This document shows, piece by piece, positions 58,347 through 64,000 of a stretch of 64,000 nt of DNA. Source of the DNA: Microbispora sp. H11081 (lineage in GTDB: Bacteria; Actinomycetota; Actinomycetes; Streptosporangiales; Streptosporangiaceae); assembly GCF_012999535.1 (NCBI RefSeq), contig NZ_JABBWV010000007.1, positions 124,001 to 188,000 of the forward strand. Direction: 5' to 3'. Each line of letters begins with the position of its first letter. Within the stretch, counting starts at the first letter, position 1. The position numbers and the translations under genes were made by a program. The notes below the pieces were generated by a model. The model had not been told where the DNA came from and made no database searches. It saw nothing but the letters and a program-made list of their open reading frames with translations.

Positions 58347-58842
58347 TCTTGCCGCTGCGGGTGCGCTGCGCGCCCCAGCAGCAGGCGAGGGAGTCGAGCA
58401 GCAGCAGTCCGCGGCCGCTCTCGTCGCCGGTGGTGGGCCTGGCCACATCCGGGAGCGAGTCGTCGGAGTCCTCCACCTCGCAGCGCAGCAGCCCCTCGAC
58501 GACCGAAAGCCGTACGACGAGGTCGCCGCAGCCGGTGTGGCGCAACACGTTGGTGACCAGTTCGCTCACCAGCAGTTCCGTCACGTCGGACAGCTTCTCC
58601 AGGTCCCATGCGCTCAGGCGCTCGCTGGTCAGCCGCCTGGCCAGCCCGACCGAGGCGGGCTCGGCGGGCAGCCGCCAGGTCGCCGCCTCGATGTCGGGCT
58701 CGTCCACGAGCCGGATCGCGAGGTCGCCGACCCGCTGCACCAGGGTCTCCCAGCGTTGGAGGACCGCGCGGTGCCAGGGCGTGTCGCCGCCGTGGGCGAG
58801 CGTCCGCGGTGTGTCCGTGACGGGGCAGTACATGATGCTCAT
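58309..58842 (-). CDS. Anti-sigma regulatory factor-type ATP-binding protein
   Basis: A 177-residue protein with a HATPase_c_2 (RsbW-like) fold after a 45-residue N-terminal part. Motifs are VTELLVSELVTNVLRHTG (N-box), VEDSDDSLPD (G1-like) and ESGRGLLLLDSLACCWG (G2). Such proteins bind ATP and sequester or phosphorylate anti-anti-sigma partners. ATG 58842 is chosen; ATG 58833 is nearly equal. It lies 64 bp after a DUF5999 gene on the same strand, a common streptomycete-type pair. Confidence 0.85.
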   Translation of the reverse strand: MSIMYCPVTDTPRTLAHGGDTPWHRAVLQRWETLVQRVGDLAIRLVDEPDIEAATWRLPAEPASVGLARRLTSERLSAWDLEKLSDVTELLVSELVTNVLRHTGCGDLVVRLSVVEGLLRCEVEDSDDSLPDVARPTTGDESGRGLLLLDSLACCWGAQRTRSGKIIWFELPACALR

Positions 58843-58906
58843 CCCTTCTTCTCGCCTTCGTTCCGAAGCGGCGTCCGCGCCGGGCCGTGGGCCCTGGTCG
58901 GCTCGG

Positions 58907-59098
58907 TCATGCGGCACATCCCAGAGCCACGCGGGCCGGGATGCTGCGGCCGTCGGGCATGAGCTCACCGCTGTCGTCGAACAGCACGACGCCGTTGCAG
59001 AGGAGGCCCCATCCCTGCTCGGGGTGGAAGGCGATCAGGCAGGCCGCGTCGCGGTCGGGTGCGTCCGCCGACGGGCACTGAGGGTGGTGCTGGCACAT
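58907..59098 (-). CDS. DUF5999 family protein
   Basis: A 63-residue protein beginning MCQHHPQCPSADAPDRDAA, with HPEQGWGLLCNGVVLFDDSGELMPDGR, a close match to DUF5999 small actinobacterial proteins. Its three cysteines (two with histidine in the CQHHPxC motif) might bind metal. ATG 59098 follows GGGGGA. Function is unknown; the ATPase gene lies downstream. Confidence 0.85.
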   Translation of the reverse strand: MCQHHPQCPSADAPDRDAACLIAFHPEQGWGLLCNGVVLFDDSGELMPDGRSIPARVALGCAA

Positions 59099-59262
59099 GA
59101 TCGGTCCCCCTGACTCTCATGCGCTCTTCTAGACGTTCTCAGACTGCCTTCTCATGCCTTGGGGAGAGGAGGGGGAAAACACCCATATCGATACCTGTTC
59201 CAGGGATACGTACGTACTGGGTGGGGGCCGGTTCGAAGAAAGGTAAAGCGCTTCGAGGCTCC

Positions 59263-60366
59263 TTACTCGTCCAGGGAGATCGCGTCCTTGGCTCGATCGA
59301 CCGACTCCTCGGATGCCCCACGGCCCGGGTTTTCCGTGGCCAGCGCCTGGTTGAGCGCCACGAAGGGCCGCATCCGCCGCTCGTAGCGGGCGAAGGCGGC
59401 CTCGTGCGCGCCTCCCGCCGCCGCCAGTTCGGCGGCCAGCACGTACGCGCCCACGAGGGCGAGGCTCGTGCCCTGGCCCGACAGAGGGGAAGGGCAGTAG
59501 GCGGCGTCGCCGACGAGTGTGATCCGTCCCGACGACCACCGGTCCAGGTGGATCTGGGCCATCGAGTCGCAGTAGAAGTCGCTCGCCTCCTCCATGCCCT
59601 TCAGCAGCCTCGGCGTCTCCCCGCCCGCGCCCGCGAACGCCTCGGCCACGGCCGCCCGCAGCCGCGCGGGGTCGTGGTGGTCGAGCGGCTCGGACTGGAA
59701 GCCGAGGGTGATTCGCAGCTCGGTGTTGCCCCGGACCGGGAAGACGCCGTACCCGCGCTCCGCGTCCTGCATCCAGACCTGCCAGTCCTCCAGCCCGAGG
59801 AAGTTGTCCATGCCGAAGACGGCCAGGTAGGTCCCCAGGTGGTGGACGAACTCCCGCTCGGGCCCGAAGGCCAGCCGCCGGACCGTGGAGTGCAGTCCGT
59901 CCGCGCCCACCACGAGGTCATATCGGCGCGGCTCGGCGTGCTCGAACCGGGCCAGCACGCCCTGCTCGTCCTGCTCCAGCGCGGTGATCGAGTCGCCGAA
60001 CAGGAATGTGACCTCTCCGCGCGTCCGCTCGTACAGCAGGCGGGTGAGGTCCTCGCGCAGCAACTCGATGTCGTCGTTGTCGATACGGCCGCTGCTGTAG
60101 GTCGACTCCTCCGAGCGCATGATCTCGTTGCCCTCGCCGTCGTACACGGACATGCCGCGGTGGCCGGTGCGCAGGCGCCGCGCCTCGTCGAGTACGCCGG
60201 TGCGGCCGGCGACCTCCAGTGCGACGCCGCGTATGTCGATCGCCTGCCCTCCGGCGCGGAGGCCGGGCGCGCGCTCCACCACAGTCGGGGCGAAGCCGCG
60301 GCGGTGCAGCCAGGAGGCGAGTGTGATCCCCGCGACACCGGCGCCGGAGACGAGCACGTCGGTCAT
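59263..60366 (-). CDS. FAD-dependent aromatic-hydroxylase-type monooxygenase
   Basis: A 367-residue class-A flavoprotein monooxygenase. It shows the ADP-binding GxGxxG in VLVSGAGVAGITLASWLHRRGF, the GADGLHSTVRRLAF (DG) motif and the GD motif in LVGDAAYCPSPLSGQGTSLAL. This is the group that includes TetX and rifampicin or phenol hydroxylases; the substrate is not deducible. It is divergent from a GntR/TetR hybrid regulator and separated by a perfect operator-like repeat, so it is probably the controlled gene. ATG 60366 has AGGGAG upstream. Confidence 0.88.
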   Translation of the reverse strand: MTDVLVSGAGVAGITLASWLHRRGFAPTVVERAPGLRAGGQAIDIRGVALEVAGRTGVLDEARRLRTGHRGMSVYDGEGNEIMRSEESTYSSGRIDNDDIELLREDLTRLLYERTRGEVTFLFGDSITALEQDEQGVLARFEHAEPRRYDLVVGADGLHSTVRRLAFGPEREFVHHLGTYLAVFGMDNFLGLEDWQVWMQDAERGYGVFPVRGNTELRITLGFQSEPLDHHDPARLRAAVAEAFAGAGGETPRLLKGMEEASDFYCDSMAQIHLDRWSSGRITLVGDAAYCPSPLSGQGTSLALVGAYVLAAELAAAGGAHEAAFARYERRMRPFVALNQALATENPGRGASEESVDRAKDAISLDE

Positions 60367-60453
60367 GGAAGCTCCCTAGGGGTGTGGATGCCGTATGCGG
60401 TGAATGTACGGTGTAAGCGCAAGCGCATGCAAGCTGCGATTATGGGGGAAATT

Positions 60454-60486
60454 TGTACTAGGACAGCTAGGTTGTGTCCTAGTACA
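60454..60486. promoter_or_regulatory. Perfect 12-9-12 inverted repeat, probable operator
   Basis: TGTACTAGGACA (60454-60465), 9-bp spacer, TGTCCTAGTACA (60475-60486). Arms are exactly complementary and their centres are 21 bp apart, two turns of helix. It lies 14 bp before the regulator start and in the promoter region of the divergent monooxygenase. Binding by the adjacent regulator is inferred. Confidence 0.7.
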
Positions 60487-60500
60487 GAAAGGAGATCGAC

Positions 60501-61517
60501 GTGCCGCCGCCGTACGCGAGGATCGCCGCCGACCTCAGGCGCAGGATCATCAAGGGCGAGCTGGCGCCCGGCGACCGGGTGCCCTCGACCCGGCAGGTGG
60601 CCGCGCAGTGGGGAGTCGCGCTCGCCACCGCGACGAGGGCGCTCGCCGAGCTGCGCAGGGAAGGGCTGGTCCGGGCCGAACCCCGCGTCGGCACGGTCGT
60701 CGCGGAGCCGCCCCCGGCCCTCCCGCCCCCGCCGGGAGCCGTCACGCGGCCGGGAGATCGGGCGCGCCTTGAGGCGCCACCCGCACGCGATGCGGCGGCG
60801 GCGCGGCGGCGGCCCGGCGCGGGGGCCGAACGCGAACTGACCCGCGAGAGGGTCGTGCGGGCGGCGATCGAGATCGCCGACGCCGAAGGGCTGCAGGCGC
60901 TGTCGATGCGCGGTGTGGCGGCCCGGCTCGGGGTCGCGGCCATGTCGCCGTACCGGTACGTGGGAGGCAAGGACGACCTGATCCTGCTCATGGCGGACGC
61001 GGCCTTCGGCGAGCTGGGCTATCCCGGCGATCACCCTGAGGGCTGGCGGGAACGGCTGGAGATCGCGGGCCGGACGCTGTGGGCGATCTTCCGGCGGCAT
61101 CCCTGGCTGGCGCAGCTCAGCCCGCTCGGCAGGCCGCTGCCGCTGCCCGGACTGGCCGCGCACGCCGACTGGGCGCTGGCCACGCTCGACGGCCTCGGCC
61201 TCGACTCCGCGACCGCGCTCGACCTCCACATCCTGCTCTACAGCCACGTGCAGGGCCTCGCGATCAACCTGGAACGCGAGGCGCAGATCGCGGCGGCGAC
61301 CGGATTGTCGGAGGACCAGTGGATGGACGTTCAGGGACCGGCGCTGAGCGCCATCGCGGGGTCGGGGCGCTACCCGGCCTTCGCCAAGGTCCTCGGCGAG
61401 CTGGGCGAGGACGGGTACGACTTCCGCCTCGACGACCTGTTCGAGCTCGGCATGCGGCTCCTGCTCGACGGCGTCACCTGCCTGGTGGAGCGGAGCGTGC
61501 CTCAGAACGGTGATTAA
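60501..61517 (+). CDS. GntR-TetR hybrid transcriptional regulator
   Basis: A 338-residue protein with two DNA-binding domains: an N-terminal GntR winged helix (YARIAADLRRRIIKGELAPGDRVPSTRQVAAQWGV, ALAELRREGLVRAEP), a Pro/Ala/Arg linker, then a TetR helix-turn-helix (TRERVVRAAIEIADAEGLQALSMRGVAARLGV) with a TetR-type ligand-binding C-terminus. GTG 60501 has AAAGGAG upstream. It probably represses itself and the divergent monooxygenase through the inverted repeat. Two tandem DNA-binding domains are uncommon but known for actinomycete TetR_C proteins. Confidence 0.88.
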   Translation: MPPPYARIAADLRRRIIKGELAPGDRVPSTRQVAAQWGVALATATRALAELRREGLVRAEPRVGTVVAEPPPALPPPPGAVTRPGDRARLEAPPARDAAAARRRPGAGAERELTRERVVRAAIEIADAEGLQALSMRGVAARLGVAAMSPYRYVGGKDDLILLMADAAFGELGYPGDHPEGWRERLEIAGRTLWAIFRRHPWLAQLSPLGRPLPLPGLAAHADWALATLDGLGLDSATALDLHILLYSHVQGLAINLEREAQIAAATGLSEDQWMDVQGPALSAIAGSGRYPAFAKVLGELGEDGYDFRLDDLFELGMRLLLDGVTCLVERSVPQNGD

Positions 61518-61520
61518 AGT
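61515..61520 (+). promoter_or_regulatory. Candidate leaderless -10 element overlapping a stop codon
   Basis: TAAAGT contains the TAA stop of the hybrid regulator and is followed by 6 nt and ATG 61527. Confidence 0.45.
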
Positions 61521-61526
61521 GGGCGC

Positions 61527-61988
61527 ATGAGTCCGAGGATCGCGACCGCAGAGAAGGTCTCCCGCGAGCAGTTGCTCGACTTCGTCCGTGATCGCCACCG
61601 GGCGATCCTGATCACGACAAGGAGTGGCGGAGGCCCTCAGGCATCCCCGGTGACCTGCGGAGTCGACGCCGAAGGCCGCATCGTCGTGTCGACCTACCCC
61701 GAGCGGGCCAAGACCCGCAACGCCCGCCGCGACCCGAGGGCGAGCGTGGTCGTGCTGTCGGACGACTTCGACGGGCCGTGGGTGCAGGTGGACGGCGCCG
61801 CCGAGGTGCTCGACCTGCCGGAGGCCCTGGAGCCGCTGGTCGAGTACTACCGCTCGATCTCAGGCGAGCACCCGGACTGGGAGGAGTACCGCGCGGCCAT
61901 GATCCGTCAGGGCAAGTCGCTGGTGCGGATCACGCCCACGTCCTGGGGGCCGATCGCCACCGGCGGATTCCCGGCCCGTCTGGCCTGA
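61527..61988 (+). CDS. PPOX-class F420-dependent oxidoreductase-like flavoprotein
   Basis: A 153-residue split-barrel protein: LLDFVRDRHRAILITTRSGGGPQASPVTCG, IVVSTYPERAKTRNARRDPRASVVV, and WVQVDGAAEVLDLPEALEPLVEYYRSISGEHPDW. This matches the PPOX-class/F420-dependent (FDOR-B-like) family, which reduces diverse substrates with F420H2 or binds FMN. It follows the regulator by 9 bp yet has its own leaderless-type -10. Its last 82 bp are antisense to the end of the AraC-family gene. Confidence 0.87.
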   Translation: MSPRIATAEKVSREQLLDFVRDRHRAILITTRSGGGPQASPVTCGVDAEGRIVVSTYPERAKTRNARRDPRASVVVLSDDFDGPWVQVDGAAEVLDLPEALEPLVEYYRSISGEHPDWEEYRAAMIRQGKSLVRITPTSWGPIATGGFPARLA

Positions 61989-62815
61989 GGCGTGTGCGCG
62001 GCGGCCCGGTACTCCCCCGGACTCATGCCGTAACAGCGGACGAACCACCGGGCGAGGTGGCTCTGGTCGGCGAATCCGGCCTCGGCCGCCGCCTGGCCCA
62101 GCGCGCGGCCCTCCGCGATCAGCCGCCTGGCCGTACGCAGCCGGAGCAGCCGCTGGTAGTCGCTGGGCGCCATGCCGTACACAGAACGGAACGCGCGGTA
62201 GACGGCGAACCTGCTGCGCCCGGTCAGGGAGGCGAGGTCGTCGGCGGTCACCTCCGCGAGGGGAGCGTCATGCAGGTGACCGCGCACCCGCTCGGCGATG
62301 CGGCGGGCGTCCGCGGAGGCGGCCTCCCGCGCCCGCACCGGCCGGGTGGCGGCCCGCCGGACGATCGAGGAGACGACGCCGGTCAGCAACTCGTCCCGCC
62401 GGAGCGCGGACGCGCCCCCGAGCAGGGCCCTGTGCAGCGCCCCGAGCCCGGCCGCGAGCGCCGGGTCGCGTACGACGGGGTGGGGAAACAGGGGAGGTCC
62501 CGTCTCCCGCCCGGTCACGTCGCCCAGGACGCCGGTGACCAGTTCCGGCCCGATGTGCACGATCCGGTAGGTGAAGCCGAGGGGGTCGGCGGCGTGCCCG
62601 TCGTGCGGGTCCTCCGGGTTGAACGCCATGACCATGCCCGTCACGCTGGTGTGCGCGGCCCCGCGGCAGGTGAACGCCTGGCTGCCCTCCTCGGTGACGC
62701 CGAAGGAGTACGTCTCGTGGCTGTGCCGGTGGTAGACGTGCCGGGTGAAGTGGGCGTGCATCGCCTCAAGAGTCCGGTCGGGGGACCGCCAGTATCGGGA
62801 CCAGTCCTGTGCCAC
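61907..62815 (-). CDS. AraC family transcriptional regulator
   Basis: A 302-residue regulator with an N-terminal cupin-like sensory domain (HVYHRHSHETYSFGVTEEGSQAF, CRGAAHTSV) and a C-terminal double HTH (DDLASLTGRSRFAVYRAFRSVYG, AAAEAGFADQSHLARWFVRCYGMSPGEYR). I use GTG 62815, 6 nt after CACAAT; the open frame extends to 62845. It is divergent from the DUF2000 gene, a likely target, and its 3' end overlaps the PPOX gene by 82 bp. Effector unknown. Confidence 0.88.
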   Translation of the reverse strand: MAQDWSRYWRSPDRTLEAMHAHFTRHVYHRHSHETYSFGVTEEGSQAFTCRGAAHTSVTGMVMAFNPEDPHDGHAADPLGFTYRIVHIGPELVTGVLGDVTGRETGPPLFPHPVVRDPALAAGLGALHRALLGGASALRRDELLTGVVSSIVRRAATRPVRAREAASADARRIAERVRGHLHDAPLAEVTADDLASLTGRSRFAVYRAFRSVYGMAPSDYQRLLRLRTARRLIAEGRALGQAAAEAGFADQSHLARWFVRCYGMSPGEYRAAAHTPQARRAGNPPVAIGPQDVGVIRTSDLP

Positions 62816-62889
62816 GCCCCCATTGTGCGCGGATCGGCGGCGCACGAGCGTACAAGACGGCCCGCGCGCCCCGGGGCAGCCTGGTTCGC

Positions 62890-63300
62890 ATGCGTTTCGA
62901 CACCAAGATCGGCATCGTGGTCCGGGAGGACCTGGCCGTGTGGCAGAAGCTGAACGTGACGGCGTTCCTGGCCAGCGCGGTCGCGGGAGGAGCCCCCGAG
63001 GTGATCGGGGAGCGGTACGAGGACGGCTCGGGCACCTCCTACCTGCCGATGTTCCGCCAGCCCGTGCTCGTCTACGCCGCCGGCCCCGCCGCGCTCGCCC
63101 GGGTCCGCGCCCGCGCCGTCGAGCGAGGGCTCGCCGTGGCCGTCTACATCGAGGAGATGTTCAAGACCGGCAACGACGTGGACAACCGGGCAGCCGTACG
63201 GGCCGTCACGGCCGAGGAGATGCCGCTCGTCGGGCTGGCCGTGTACGGCCCGAAGAACGCCGTGGACAAGACGCTCAAAGGGCTCCCCCTGCATCCGTGA
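62890..63300 (+). CDS. DUF2000 family protein
   Basis: A 136-residue protein starting MRFDTKIGIVVREDLAVWQKLNVTAFLASAV, with YLPMFRQPVLVYAA and TAEEMPLVGLAVYGPKNAVDKTLKG. This is the DUF2000 family, distantly like peptidyl-tRNA hydrolase II folds, without assigned function. ATG 62890 lies 7 nt after CAGCCT, a weak -10. Being divergent from an AraC regulator, it may be under its control. It overlaps the GNAT gene by 26 bp at the 3' end. Confidence 0.85.
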   Translation: MRFDTKIGIVVREDLAVWQKLNVTAFLASAVAGGAPEVIGERYEDGSGTSYLPMFRQPVLVYAAGPAALARVRARAVERGLAVAVYIEEMFKTGNDVDNRAAVRAVTAEEMPLVGLAVYGPKNAVDKTLKGLPLHP

Positions 63301-63937
63301 TCCCCTCCGAGGCTCCGAACAGGGGGAGGCAGGGCGCGAGGCCGTGGATCTCGAACCCGCCGGGAGCCGTCCACTCGTCGCGGGACAGGCGCACCCGCTG
63401 CTGCGGGACGGCCTCGCCCTTGCGGTTGAACATGGCGATCCCGTCGTCCCGGTAACCGAGCTTGCGGGAGATCGCCAGGGACCGTGGATTGTCGGCGAAG
63501 GCGGACGACCGGGCGTACCGCGCGCCGAGTCCGGCGAAGGCGAGGTGCAGGACGGCCGCGCGCATCTCGGTGCCGATGCCCCTGCCGTGGAAGCGCCTGC
63601 CGAGCCACGAGCCGGTGGCGACCTCCCGGGTGACGGCGAAGTCGACGGCCCGCATCTCCTGCACGCCGACCACCTGGCCCTCCCACACGGTCACGAACGA
63701 GCACGCCCAGTCGCCGGGAGACCAGGTGCCCCACTGCCGGAAGTGGATTTGGACGGTCGAGCGGGCGCGCTCGTGCGGCGGGGCGTCCGTCCAGGGCTCG
63801 CCGAACGGCATCTCGCCCGGGTCGTGGACGCCTTCGGCCGCCACGTCGGCGAGTTCGTCCAGGTCGTCCAGGCCGGGCAGGCGCAGTTCCAGCCGCGGCG
63901 TCGTCAGTCGGAGCGCGAAGATCGGCCAATGTCGCAT
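63275..63937 (-). CDS. GNAT family N-acetyltransferase
   Basis: A 220-residue acetyltransferase of RimJ/RimL-like type. It begins with TPRLELRLPGLDDLDELADVAAEG, has a central substrate region and the acetyl-CoA motif GSWLGRRFHGRGIGTEMRAAVLHLAF (R-x2-G-x-G/A as RGIGTE), then SSAFADNPRSLAISRKLGYRDDG typical of the family. The acceptor is unknown. Gene is convergent with DUF2000. Confidence 0.9.
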   Translation of the reverse strand: MRHWPIFALRLTTPRLELRLPGLDDLDELADVAAEGVHDPGEMPFGEPWTDAPPHERARSTVQIHFRQWGTWSPGDWACSFVTVWEGQVVGVQEMRAVDFAVTREVATGSWLGRRFHGRGIGTEMRAAVLHLAFAGLGARYARSSAFADNPRSLAISRKLGYRDDGIAMFNRKGEAVPQQRVRLSRDEWTAPGGFEIHGLAPCLPLFGASEGITDAGGAL

Positions 63938-64000
63938 GACTCGATCCTGGCAAGACGCGGAGCATGCCGGACACCGGTTTTCCCCGGGCCGTGGCCAGGG

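Noticed and set aside
59263..60366. A tetracycline-inactivating TetX gene
   Set aside because: The family is right, but TetX-specific assignment needs identity and substrate data; many aromatic hydroxylases share these motifs.

Overview
The window is about 64 kb of very GC-rich DNA with strong third-position GC bias, GTG starts, many apparent leaderless promoters and typical actinomycete families (DUF3151, DUF5999, DUF6247, CU044_5270, MMPL, F420/PPOX, SpoIIE phosphatases, many ECF-type regulators). It looks like a chromosomal segment of a filamentous actinomycete, probably of the Streptosporangiales type; that placement is inference from gene content and style. No tRNA, rRNA, CRISPR array, transposase or phage gene was seen.

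Layout. (1) 0-11 kb: a CPBP membrane protease, then a surface-polysaccharide block: a two-domain glycosyltransferase, UDP-GlcNAc 2-epimerase (wecB), a GT4 glycosyltransferase, UDP-ManNAc dehydrogenase (wecC), a second GT4 enzyme and a membrane-anchored DUF4434-like barrel protein. WecB plus WecC would make UDP-ManNAcA, so the product is likely a uronic-acid-containing wall or capsular polymer. (2) 11-21 kb: secreted proteins, an NrtR-like Nudix regulator, an acyltransferase facing a polysaccharide deacetylase, a sigma factor coupled to a CU044_5270 membrane protein, a HisC-like aminotransferase, an EamA transporter and an unusual regulator. (3) 21-34 kb: core metabolism: murA, purC, purD, corA preceded by a small ORF inside a strong RNA stem, a P450/ferredoxin pair, GDPD, purA, DUF3151, fba, dedA and pyrE. 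(4) 34-47 kb: signalling. A 1148-residue polypeptide joins an ECF sigma factor, a zinc-finger anti-sigma-like segment, one membrane helix and a large extracytoplasmic region. It is followed by a NYN-domain protein with very long low-complexity repeats, then a soluble hybrid histidine kinase with a poly-HAMP array, its response regulator and a divergent SpoIIE-type phosphatase. (5) 47-64 kb: accessory genes: an S9 peptidase homologue lacking its catalytic residues, RlmA-like methyltransferase, MBL hydrolase, MFS and MMPL transporters, a TIR protein with DUF6247, Nudix, a LuxR-type AAA regulator, an anti-sigma-type ATPase with DUF5999, and a FAD monooxygenase divergent from a GntR/TetR hybrid regulator across a perfect 12-9-12 inverted repeat.

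Most notable are the membrane-tethered sigma factor, the small ORF whose ribosome-binding site and start codon lie in a 15-bp stem upstream of corA, the triad-less S9 protein, the hybrid-regulator operator, and the alternating 92-residue HAMP array. All functions are read from sequence by eye; no database search was run.
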